Positions 43,646-55,600 of a stretch of DNA of 64,000 bases are shown in pieces; position 1 is the first letter of the stretch; each line of letters starts with the position of its first letter. The notes below the pieces were generated by a model. The model was given only the letters and a program-made list of their open reading frames with translations. It was not told the origin of the DNA and did not search any database. Made by a program: the position numbers and the translations under genes. The stretch is from Anas platyrhynchos (lineage: Eukaryota; Chordata; Aves; Anseriformes; Anatidae): positions 7,127,501 to 7,191,500 of the forward strand of contig NC_092602.1 of the NCBI RefSeq assembly GCF_047663525.1. Direction: 5' to 3'.

Positions 43646-46600
43646 TCATCTATAGTCCTCCTTGGGATATTCTAATGTGACCAAATTCCCAAAGCCCATT
43701 CGCAAGCTCTCCATGTCAAACGTTTCAATCTCTCGCTCCTGCCTTTCCAACAGAAACTTTATCCTCTCGCTGCGTTCCTTCTGGAGGGCGGCTAGCTCCT
43801 CTTCAATCTGCAAGAAGCACAGGCAGCAGCCCCTCAGGGCATGGCGCGGCAGCTCCCGGTCGGGCCCTGAACCCACACGAGAGGGGTACGTGCTGACGGG
43901 AACCCCCTAGCAGCCCCCCCGGTGCCTACCTTTTGCTCCAGATGTGCTCTGCGCAGCGACACCCGTTGCTCCAGCTTCTGGAGTTCTCTTTCATGCTGTG
44001 CTTCTGTCTGCATCTTAATTTTGCTCTGGTACGCGTTGAGGAGCTCCATCTCCTGCTGGAGTTGCAGTCTCAGGGCTTGGCATTCCGCTTCTTGAGCCTC
44101 GTCCAGCCGGAGCTGTAAGGGGGAAGAACACCGCGTGCTGCACGGACTGACGGCCCGACTGCCCCCACGCCGCCAGCCCGGGGGCAGGAGGAGCCTCACG
44201 CTGCACCTACCGCCTGCGAGGCCATCATCTCGTTGATGCTCTGCTCGTACTGCTCTGCCAGGATGGCGAGCTTCCTCGTCTGCTCGTCCTTCAGGCTCTT
44301 CAAAATTGTCTTGTGCTCACTCTTTGGAGTTACTTCCAGCTGGTGATTCTTCAGTGCTTTGTACTGCTTAGTTTGCACTTTGCACGTGTCCTGGAACTGC
44401 TTTTTGATCTGCATTTCCATGGCCTGCCAAGGAAGGAATGATGTGAAGAGCACGAAGGGCTTTGGGAACGGGGAGGTTGTAGTGCACCCGAAAGGAGAGC
44501 CACAGCTGCCCGTGCTCTGAGCCACCTCCTGCCCCTGCACCCGGCCGGGAGCTGCTCCATTCATGCAGCGACCTAACGAGCAGTGCCAGCTCCAGGCCCT
44601 GTTGGGGTGCTGCTGACCACAGGCCTGGGCCAGCAGCAGGACTGATGAAACCCTCCTGAGCTATTTCCACCTTCTGCCACTGCTTCCCGCAGCTCGCCCA
44701 GCCCATCGCCTTGCCACCTGCCTCCCAAAACGCAGGGCGGCCTTGCTCTTAAAGGCCTCCCGTTCTCACACCCAGAAACGCCTCCACCAGTTGCCTCCCT
44801 CACCACAACCACACCACGTGGAGACAGCAGAGCTGGCAGCTAGTGAGAGTGGGACCAGACAGATAAAAGCTCTGTGCTGCCTTTTTTAAGGCATCCCGAG
44901 GAGGAGCAGTAATCTCCCAGGGCAGCTCAGAGGTTTCTAACCAACCCGCAGCTGGGCTAGGACAGAGCACTGCTCAGCACACCCAGGTTCTCTCCCTCCA
45001 TAACCTTTGAAAGCGAGGAAGCATCAGCCAGCCCCTTCCCACATCGAGGTCTGTAGGCTGACACGAGCAAGGGCATGCAGACAGCACAGCTCATCCATCA
45101 GAAGCAAGTTCTGTCATGCTGGGTTGAGGACTAGCCTGGTTTTACCCAGCAGCCTCAATCAGCACAGCACTTAAAAAAAGAAAATAAAATCCTCGTTGAG
45201 CTCATTGCTACAGTGGCTTGCAACTTCCTTACACCAACCAGCTCTGAGCAAAGGAAAGCGACGCAGAGAAGAGCTTGGAGAGCTGGTGGAGAACGCTGGC
45301 TCCGCGGTGCGGGTGCTGTGAGAGGAGCAGGAGCACAGCCTGCCCGCACAGCAAGCACGGCAGGGCAGAGGGTGGAAGAGGAGGAAGGAAAGCTTCCAGC
45401 ACCTTCAGGTTCTTTGGTTGCTGCCGGAGCTCCATGAAATGCTTCCTGTGCAGCTCCCGCTCTCGCCGCTTGTTGTACTCCAGCTGGTTCTCGAGCTCAG
45501 TCTGGTGCTGCAGCCGGATCAGGTCCATTCGCAGCTTCTGCAGCGTGTGCAGCTGCCTGTACTCCAGCTCGCGCGTCGACTCGTCGTGCCGGATCAGCAT
45601 GGCGTGCTCCATTTCTTTCTGGGTCCGCTTCTTGTTTAACTCCTGCACAAGAGGACAGCAGAGCACAAGACAGAAGTTGAATTTGCAAGGCCGGGTGCCC
45701 TAATTGCTCCTTTAGACAGCTTCTATGACTATCACATGCCACAGAAAAACCCAAAACCAGCAGCACGATGGGAATGATAACAAAGCAGCCACCCAGCACC
45801 CCTGTTACTGCTCCTCTGCCAGCTCCCAGGTCCCCTGGTGAGTCTCCAGCAGGTGGCACTGGGGCCACACAAGAGCCGCCTGCATCTGCTGAGAGCCCTG
45901 AGGTTTTTAATTCATCCCTGGGTGCTCCAAGCTGGGGTGAACTGACAGCAATGTGCAGAATTAGGTATTTTCTGTTTTAAATTTAAATCTCTGCTAGACA
46001 GAGATATGAAGCTTCTTATTCATCACTAATACTAGAATGGCCAAAGCGGGGGAGAACAGCTCCAACACAGATTTGTTTTTTCTTACCCAGTCCGCCACCA
46101 CACACAAGTAATTTTTGGCCCCAGGTGCAGCATCTTTTTGTAAAATTAAAATATATTCCAAGTTTCATGCTACTTCACAACATGTACATAATTGTTCCCT
46201 CCACAAAGAGCCCTACAGTCTAGGGAAACCTGCACCACGTTGCAGACCAAGGAAGGGTATGATGAGTGATTCTCTCCCTGATTGCTGCTTTTATTTCTGT
46301 CTCGGGGTATTGCCAACAACCTGTAGAGCCTGGAGCTGAATCCAGCTCAGCTGAGCAGTGATTACAGCTGCACCTCTCACTGGTGATGTGGTGACCTTCA
46401 CAGATGGTCTGCTGGTCTGCCTCTGCCTCAGCTCTCAGCCTACAAACCCATCACCGCGCTTCATGCAAGGCTCCGGCACAGCAGGGGCCACTTTGCACTA
46501 CGTACACATCCAGTGCCCAGCACGGGGAGCGCCCCGTGTTGGCTCAGCCTAACAAATTTTTGCAGTCAAAGCAAGAAATCTCATTAGGAATTCGGAGTTG

Positions 46601-49600
46601 TTGCTTCATGCTGTAATCCTGTTGTACTGCTCAACGTCAGCACCTGCAAACAGGTCCTCCAAATCTGCTCTAACCCCTGTGAAGGCACTGCACGTGTTCG
46701 TGTTTAAGCCAAAGCTGCACCCCTGACAGCCAAAATAAAAAATGAGATCTACTGATATGCTGAAATCTTTTCCTGTGACACTTGTGCCTTACACTTCAGA
46801 CAGGCCAACCCGCTGCTCTGGGGCCCATTCTACGCCTGATTTCAGTTCAGGGAGAGCAAACAGGCACTCCACTTCTCACAAACACTTTCTCATTTGTACA
46901 AGAAAACCTCTTGGTGACTTGAAACATCAGGGAAAAAAAAAAAACATTTTAAAGGCGTTATTTACTTCAGGTACCTTATCCAGTGAATATGAACTAATTA
47001 GTAGGGGCATGATTTTCAGGAAATAAACAACACTTATATGATTTGGAGAAGTCTCCTTTGAGCTTAAATGCGAGAACTCAGAGGAGTGTTTCCTGGCTAA
47101 AATACACTCAAATAACATAGTAGGTAACTGAATTCTGTTCTCACCCTTGCCACAGAGCTTACACACAGCGCTAAGTGTGCCCAAATCTGATTTTTCACAC
47201 AGTCATTAATTTTTGGGGTGTGATTCGCTAAGCAGCTGAGCAGCCCCAGACACATCCAAACTCAAGGGCAGCAAAGCTCTGCATAGGTAAAATACTGGGC
47301 ACCAGTAAGTATGGTGGAATAGTCTGGTAACAGACTAAATAAATGATTATTAGAATTTTTTGACCACTCATTCACTCTCAGCCATTACTAAAATACCTTC
47401 CCCTTCTCATAGTCCTTGTCCAAAAATAACATTCCATGAAGAATTCAGATCCTACAGTGATGACCACAGAAAAATACCTAGAAGTAATAATTCTTTTTCC
47501 AAGTGGATTTGACTACATGCAGCCCATAAAGTGAGGGTTAATAAAAAATGAGGAGAAGCCAGACGTTAAACAGCTGCTCCTTAAACTGCCACCCCTTCTG
47601 GGCACGTTGAGCACTGGTTTGAGTGGAGCCCAATGGCAAAACCAACTTCTGATTATTTGCAGATGCTCAGAACACAGACACAACAGGACCGAATTTTTGG
47701 TATCACATTTGTAGCATTTTGGTCTGCAACCTCCATATTGTTCTTTTAGGGTTATTACTGTTTCACTACACCAATTTTACTGCGTGGGTTTCCTCCTGCC
47801 AACAAGCACAACTCCTCACGTGATGTCCTTTCAGCCATCCCATCCTACAGGCGGCCCTGACGCTTACCATGGCAAAAACTGCCCCACATTGTGAAAGCAG
47901 CCCAACAGGCTCCCCCCAAAAAATCTAAAAGCCCACATAATATTTCTTTCCGCAAGCCAGTTATGCCACCTTCCTCCTTCAATAAATAAAAGCAGCCATG
48001 TGCCAGCTACATTTCTGTATGGAAAACGGGTTCCCAAAACACTTTTCCTACATTTTTCTCGGTTCTGTTTGACAACTTAAGATATGAAGATCTAGTATCA
48101 TGCAGCTAGAAAAATTTTACAGACATGAAGCTAGAACAGTTAAAGAAATGTCTGGAAAAAGAACTGAAGAGTGCCATACTTCCCGAATGTTCTGCTGTTC
48201 CATCTCGTGCCTCTTGATCATCGTTTTTCTCTTGAAGAAACGGCAGTTTTTGTCGTAGAAGAGTCTCTGCTGGCTGAGAAGATGGGCCTCCTCTTCAGCC
48301 TGCGTGTGCTGCAGGTTCTCTTTGTGTTTGGATATTCTTTCCTGCTTCTCTTTCTTCGGTGTGCTGTGGTCCTCATTCATTTCCTGCATGCATACAGAGT
48401 CAAAAAAAACCAAGACTCTCCTTAGGATCACTGCGACACGGGACTTGGAGGACCTTCTGTTGCTGGCTACTCCTCCACCATTCAGTTCACAGAAGGACAC
48501 CAAAATGAGCAGGCACAAGGGGAACCAGCCTCATCCCCCTGCCATGCCCAGCCCTACTGCTTCCAGAGCTGCATTAACACACCAAGAGGAGCAGGAAGAA
48601 ATGGCAATTACACACAAATGCCTCAAGGCTGAACACTGCAGCAAGGAAAAGACAGAAAACACCACTGCAGGGGAGGCTCTGGCCATCCAGAAAAGAGAAT
48701 GGGTCAAAATCCTTGGCTCCCTTCCTAGCTCTGCACCTGTTTTACAAAGGAGTCCAGCTTGGGCTTAAGTTTCCTTTATTTCAACTCATGCTCAAGTCTG
48801 TTGAATCAGATCCTCTGTGGGGCTCTTTACTATCCATTCATAACAGCAAAGGATTTTGCTACCTAGTGGGATGATGTACTTAAGTAACACAGTTTGGGAT
48901 ATGTACTGAAGTTACTTATCTCACAAAATGGTTTGGGTTGGAAGGGACCTGAAAAATCATCTAGTTCCAACCCCCTGCCATGGCAGGGACACCTCCCACC
49001 ACACCAGGCTGCCCCCAGCCCCATCCAGCCTGGCCTTGAGCACTTCCAGGGATAAGGCATCCACAGCTTCTCTGGGCAACCTGTGCCAGGGCCTCACCTC
49101 CCTCATCAGAAAGAATTTCTTCCTTATATCTCATTGAAATCTATCCTCTTTAAGTATAAAACCATCTTTAAGTATAAAACATCTTTAAGTATAAAGCCCT
49201 ATCACCACACTCCCTGACAAGGAGTCCCACCCCAGCTCCCCTGCAGCCCTCTTTAGGTACTGGCTTAGGTACTGGCAGGCTGCTGGAAGGTCTCTCCCTG
49301 GAGCCTTCTCTTCTCCAGGCTGAACAACCCCAAATCCCTCAGCCTGCCTTTTTTCTACTTCATATAAGTGATCCCTGGGTTTTTAATCAAGTGACGTGTA
49401 CCACTGCTCTGATTGCTTATGGCTTGAGGGGAAAAACAAATGAGGGAAAGGGGGAAGAAGAGTTCTCTATGAACTCCCATTTCCCCTCACCACCCTTGCT
49501 TTCAAAGATTCTGCTCTACAGCAACCCACAAAGGCTCCTCCAGCATCCCTAATTCTAGAAATGCTGCCAGATGATCCCAGTTCCTGAAACTTTACTAGCT

Positions 49601-52600
49601 GGGAATCTAAATTTGCTTCCAAGTATGACAGCATCCCTTAAACCCTTGGGCTGGCTCAGGTTAATCAAAAAGAAAGTCTAGTTCATGTTCATGCCACACC
49701 CCGTTCAGCCCCCAAAACGATGGCTTCTTGCCTCTTTAATCTTTTCCTTGCAAAGCTTGTATTGTTTCTTCTGACTTTCTAAAAAGGTCGCCAGGTCTTT
49801 CTTCTGCTGAGCCAAAATCTGTTGCTGGAATTTCTTTTCATCTGCTGCAGCCGTCTTTGCCTGCAAGTCACAGAGAAAGGAAAAAGAACAGGGGTGAAGG
49901 AGCAGGTACTGAATCCAGCATAAATTGGTCTTCTTTTGGGCATTTTTTTGTCTGTCATTCTCCCATCCTATGCCAGACACAGTCATGAGCGTTTGGCCAA
50001 ATGCAAGCTGCTTGCACAAGAAGAAACCATAATGCCCACGTACATTTAAGAGCTTCCTCTTTCTGTCTCTTCACCAAAACCACCCCAGAGGGCAGAAGCC
50101 CACTAATTACCATGTAATTAACGTACCAATTTCTGAACAGGCTGAGTGACAGCAGAAGGACAGGTTACAGCACCACGAGCTTTGTCACAGCCTCAATAAC
50201 ATGCCTCAGCCACGAGGCAGAAGCCTCCCCAAGGTGCCCCCAAAGTTTGTCGGTCACTTTCCACAGCTACACCATCGGTGGGTGCCAATGGAGCGCCCGT
50301 CACCCAGAGGGTCAGCTCGTGGCTGTGCAGTTCTTTCACAAATCTGCAGCTCCAGGCAGTGACCACTCCGTGTGCTCAAGAACGTGAGTTTTAAGCAGCA
50401 CTTCCACTGCCCTTTCCCTGAGAGCTGGCATACACCTCTCCCTCTCAAGCTTCTCGTACGCCTAGGGAGCCTGTATGTGTACCCACCTCTTTCTCCATCA
50501 CAGCCACTTGCTTCTTGGCCAGCTTCTCCAGCTCAATGGACGAGTTGTTGGCATGCGTCTCCACCTCCTTCTGCAGCTTGAGGCGGTGCTCATCCATCTC
50601 GGCCTTCAACTTGTTTTCCAGGGCGATCAGCTGCTTCTGGTGCTGGCGCCGCATCCGCTTATATCCTGACATCTGTTCCCGCAACTCGTTCTCCTGCTCA
50701 TGCTCATGGATCTGCCTTGTAACCTGATGGCAGGGAAAGGGAAAGAACTGCTAGGTGGCCGCCTTCGCTGCCCCGTTCACTGCTTACCTGTAAAGCAGGC
50801 CGTGCTCTGCTGTGCTCTTAGGAGTCAACTTCCAGGGAATGAATGCTGTTTGGGGTTTCACAGGGTGCCGCTGTTTAATATCACAAACCAGGCCAAAAGG
50901 TTTCTCCCTCCTCGTTCTTCCCTCCCATATTTTCCTGACAACTCCACCTTCATTTTCAGTAACACAGCAGAAAACATCACGTTATGAACAGAGGAACCAG
51001 CGGGTTACTACCCATCAATACAGGAAACACCAGAGGAGATCTGGAAATGCAGGTGGCTGCTGTGCAACCTCCTTCAGACACAGGGCTCAAATCCTGAAGG
51101 TTACGTGGGCTTACAAGGTGGCATCCACTTTGAGAAACTCCCCGTTCCTGGAAGCTCCTGGAAGCTCCAGTTCAGTCGCTCAATACCTATTTCCTGCACC
51201 TCCTTCAAAATTTCTTCTTGAAATGCAAGAAGGCAGCAGACTGAGCTCATTCCCTACCAGAACTGAAAGTTTTCTAACAAGGGAACACTGTTCTGGAACT
51301 GTGTGCTCTTAACGAGACTGATCAGATGGTCTAAGCAGATTTTAAACCCCGCTCAGCTGAAACAAACTCACAGGTTCCACATCATTTCCATGCCTAAGTA
51401 CAGCCATGTGAAAAGAGGGAAAAAAAACACCCAGTAAGTTGTGCCAAAATTTTTCAGAAGAAAACTTGAACGGGAATGCTTCCATTTCAAAAGATGTAAA
51501 GTGTCCAAGACCAATTTTTTTTTTAATTATTATTATTTTTTAATTAAGAATGCAGTCCCAGGAACTTCACGTATAGAAGATGAGCAGATCTTCTAGCCTA
51601 GATCTTTCAGCCTTGGGAGCCAAAGGCCTTTCGCGCACACATAGAGCTGCAGTCTGACTCCAGAAGAGGGGACATCTCCCCTCACACTGACCATGAGCAG
51701 CAGAGCTGAGCCCTTTGCAGGGGATTACAGAAGCCTCACGAACCAAGAGCCCAGCCTGGCTGAAGAATTCCTCCAGAGGCAGCCAGGGGGAAGAACTTGG
51801 CACCTGCTCCAGCACTGCCACCATTCGGAGGTCGCATTTTGGGGACCTTTAAGGTGAGTTCAGGCTTAGGATGGGATGCACCTGAAGACCTTCACTGTGA
51901 TGACGCATAAATCACGTTCTCCTTGCACGAGGAATTTTGGGATGTTATTTTGAAATCGTCGTGATTGAATACACTCTTACACCTCAGCCACCAGTGTAAG
52001 GAGGAAGCCTGCCTTCATATGGTCGGGGCTGGGTACTGAAACCCACCTCAGCCAGGCGTCAGAACACGTGGGGATGTGGGAATGACTGCCGAAACACAAA
52101 GCCAGTACTAGGGGGTGCTCTGCTATAGCTTAGGAAAAGCTGGGGAGATCTGGTAACAGCAGGAAGCAGTGCAGGATCTGCCCAATTGCGCCGTGTTTCA
52201 GGTCCTGCCTGGTTGCAAAGAGCAGAGCACTGTACGGGGCACGCTCAGCACCAAGAATTTGGCAGGACACGGCAAACAGCAAGAACATAAGAACCACAGA
52301 TCTAAAAATCCACTACCAACCTTGCCAGTCTTCCCTTTGCCCTCATCTTTAAAAAACAGAAGCAGCATTTCATTCCTGAAGACCAGGGAGAAGAAGAGCA
52401 GCAGGGAGCAGAAGAGCAGGAGACTTCGTGGATGTTTTATGGATCTGATGTCTGCACTCAGCGTGCTCATGCTACAGAGTTAATTTATCACCGTAATCTC
52501 TAATTAAGACCAACACTCGTCAGAACTCTGGCCTAGAAGATGAGGTCCACAAATGGTGATCTCAGAGACAGCAACGATGAAGTTGAAAGAAATTGGAATA

Positions 52601-55600
52601 AGCTGCTGGATGTGACCAGCTCAGTACCAGAGAAGCACTTCAGACTAAACATGTCAACACCTGGATGATTATGGTTCTGAAGGTGAAGCCTGTGATGTGT
52701 GCACGGCCTCAGTGATCGTCTGAAAAACAAGATCTGGGCAAGTTTCAGTAATCACCTCTCTAGCGTTCTTAGACAAAGGCACTTTGAACTTTAAGAAGCA
52801 TTTTGCAAATGTAATCCCACAGATAACAATGGGGAAAGATTAAAACTGAATTGCTCACTGCAAAATTTCTTCTCCACGTAACCAGAAAATGTCAGGATCC
52901 TTTAAAACAGAAAACTGTGGTTTCCTGAAGCTCTTTGGTTTCTTGAAGCATGTTGAATCAGTCATTGGCAGAACCAAAACTCGGCATAAAACAGAGCAGC
53001 CTTTATTAAGGCATAACATTTCCTCAGTTTCTTATCCCTCTGCATCTTTGGCATACACAGCGCTGAGACAGGCAGCTGCCTTTCCCAACCTACTCTCACA
53101 GGCAGTTCACTTGTCACCAAATCCAAACTTCCTCTTTTTCACTCTCCAAGATTTTGGCTTGACGTAAGGAAGCTGGGCTCACAACTTCTCTAAACTGCCA
53201 GCTCTTAAGAGTTCCTTTTTTTTTTTTTTTTTTTACAAAAAAAAATAAATATATATATATGTTGTTCTACCAAGACACTGAATGTTTGAATGTTCTCCCA
53301 AGTGAGGGTTATTCTCACCTCTTGATAACTAACCAAAATACCAAGTCCTCTCTGCTGGGTGGTGGCAGAGGGGCAGAGGACTGAGCAAGACACCAGCAGC
53401 CTCTCATGATGAGAGAACCTCCTTGAGATAAGAAAGCACAAGTCAGTATTTTAGGGCAAGGATCCGTTTGGCAGCAGCCAGATGAGTTGCTGAAGAGCAC
53501 AAGCATCTGGAAAAACATGTCACTGCTTCAGCAGAAGAGGGTGCAGGGGAAGAGCCACCATGTGAACACACCAGGTTTTGGTGTCACACTGTCCCGATGT
53601 AATTTTAATGGCCACAGCCAGAGAAGAGTGCTCACATGTACCCAGACATTTGGCTTTGCACACCCAGGATGAGATCATGTAATATTTTTGCTAGTATTTG
53701 GGAATCAAAGAGAACGCCAAGGCCTTCAGTAGGGTCCCTACTGCCTGATCTTTCTAAGAAGTTTTACCCATTAGATCATTTCATTTGAAAGCTGCAAAAG
53801 CAGGTATCAAGGAAACGCGTGAGGTGGTGGAGAGCTAAGGGGTTGAGTATGGAAGACACCCAGAAATGCAAACCAGTGCCTCTCTGCACAGATCTAAAAG
53901 AACACCTTTCACTGGAAAATGTTGATAGTTGCAGTCTTGTCAACACGCACAACCTCCAGCCTTCCTTTTCACTGCAGCTTTCTCAGCTCCAAGGCTTAGG
54001 TTCCTGGTTGTAACTTTTAATTTATGGATCACTGATAATCCGCAAAGTAAGATGGAGATGTGGCTGGCACCTGATCTCCTTTTCAGACACCGATTTTGAA
54101 TACAACAGCAGAAATACTCGGAGTGTTTTCCTGTAGCACCGTTCCATGCTGTCCCAAGAGTGCCGTAAGGGAAAAAAAAAGAGGTGAAGAAGGTGGAACA
54201 CACAATGGCCAAAGAACGTGGTGGTCCAGGAATGAGTGACTATTAAAACTGTTGCTTGAAATAAGACCAAAGGTAAGCACTTGTTTCAAAAAGCAAGAAC
54301 ACTCCTTCAGCTTTCTTAACCCCATTTGCCCTCTTTTTTTTTTTTTTTAAGCCTGTTATAAATAATATCAAAGCATCACTGAAAGAGTGGAGAGAGATAT
54401 TCACAGCCCATTCCTTTGTGGATAACCCATTTCACTATGTTATCTGAAAGCCTGCCCAGTTTCCTTATTATTCATGTGATGCTTTTGCAGAAAAACAGGG
54501 CAGGGGAACTGCACTTAAAATCTCTGGGACATCGGGAGCACAGAGCTGTCTAGTGCAGCCCTCCTGTTTGCGGTCCCCTTCACTCGCTAAAGCTATTTGA
54601 GCTTGTTTTTGGAAAGAGACCAGACTTCCAAGCTGACAGAGCCCTTCAGAAAGCCTTTCCTCAGCCTGCAGTATCCTGATGTCGGGGTGAACAACAGGAA
54701 TGTGAGCACCCGAGACCCTGGATCTGGCCCAGGGGAAGCAATGTGCGCAGCCCCCCGGCCCTGCACTCGGTGCCCCTCCTCCAGTGCTGCCCTCTTCTCT
54801 TGTCGCAGGTGGTGTCCAGCACATCCCACAGCAGATGTTTCGACACCCAAATATTACCCCGTATCGTTAAATTTGGTGTCAGAACTCCCATTTTCTGATA
54901 ATTCAGGCTGTTCTGCAATGCAGGCTACGTGGCTCTCGGCTGTGTAACCTTCCTGTGCCCAAAAGCAGTGCCCAGGTGCTGAGAAGCCAAGTGATGGTCA
55001 GCAGCAGTGATGTAGGAGCTATCACACAGGATTATTTATTTATTTATTTTTTGGAGATAACATTTGAAAGAGCAAATTAACACAAATGAATAGTCTGAAT
55101 TTCTGGTTTCACACTAACTTTCAGACATGTTTAGGTCAGCTACACGCCAGACCTTGTCTTCCCCCCAGGTACTGGAACAGGAGACAAAGGGGCAGGTGTG
55201 ACAGTTTTCCCTTGGCCGTAGCAGGACCAGCAACGTGCCACCCACTGACACCCTCCAGTCACCCAGAGGTAAACTGAATGCACACGGGTTAAAAAAAGAA
55301 GAGTGTGACAGCCACGCCAGCACTTCAAACCCAAGGATGTGTACTGGCCTTCTTTGTGTTTGGGGGAAAAGGCTGAAATTTAGACTGTTTGCTAGATTTC
55401 CGTTTTGGAAAATGCAGAGGTGAAAGATTATTAAAGAGAAAGCCCATCACAAAATTAACTGAAATTAACAGAAAATAAACTGAAATTAAAGTATTTTTCT
55501 TGTAAACATACCGAAATTACTTCCCTACCCTGCAATCTCAGAACCTAAGGACACAGCAATGCCTCCTGTAACACTCAGGGGGTGTTTTGGGGAACTTCTC

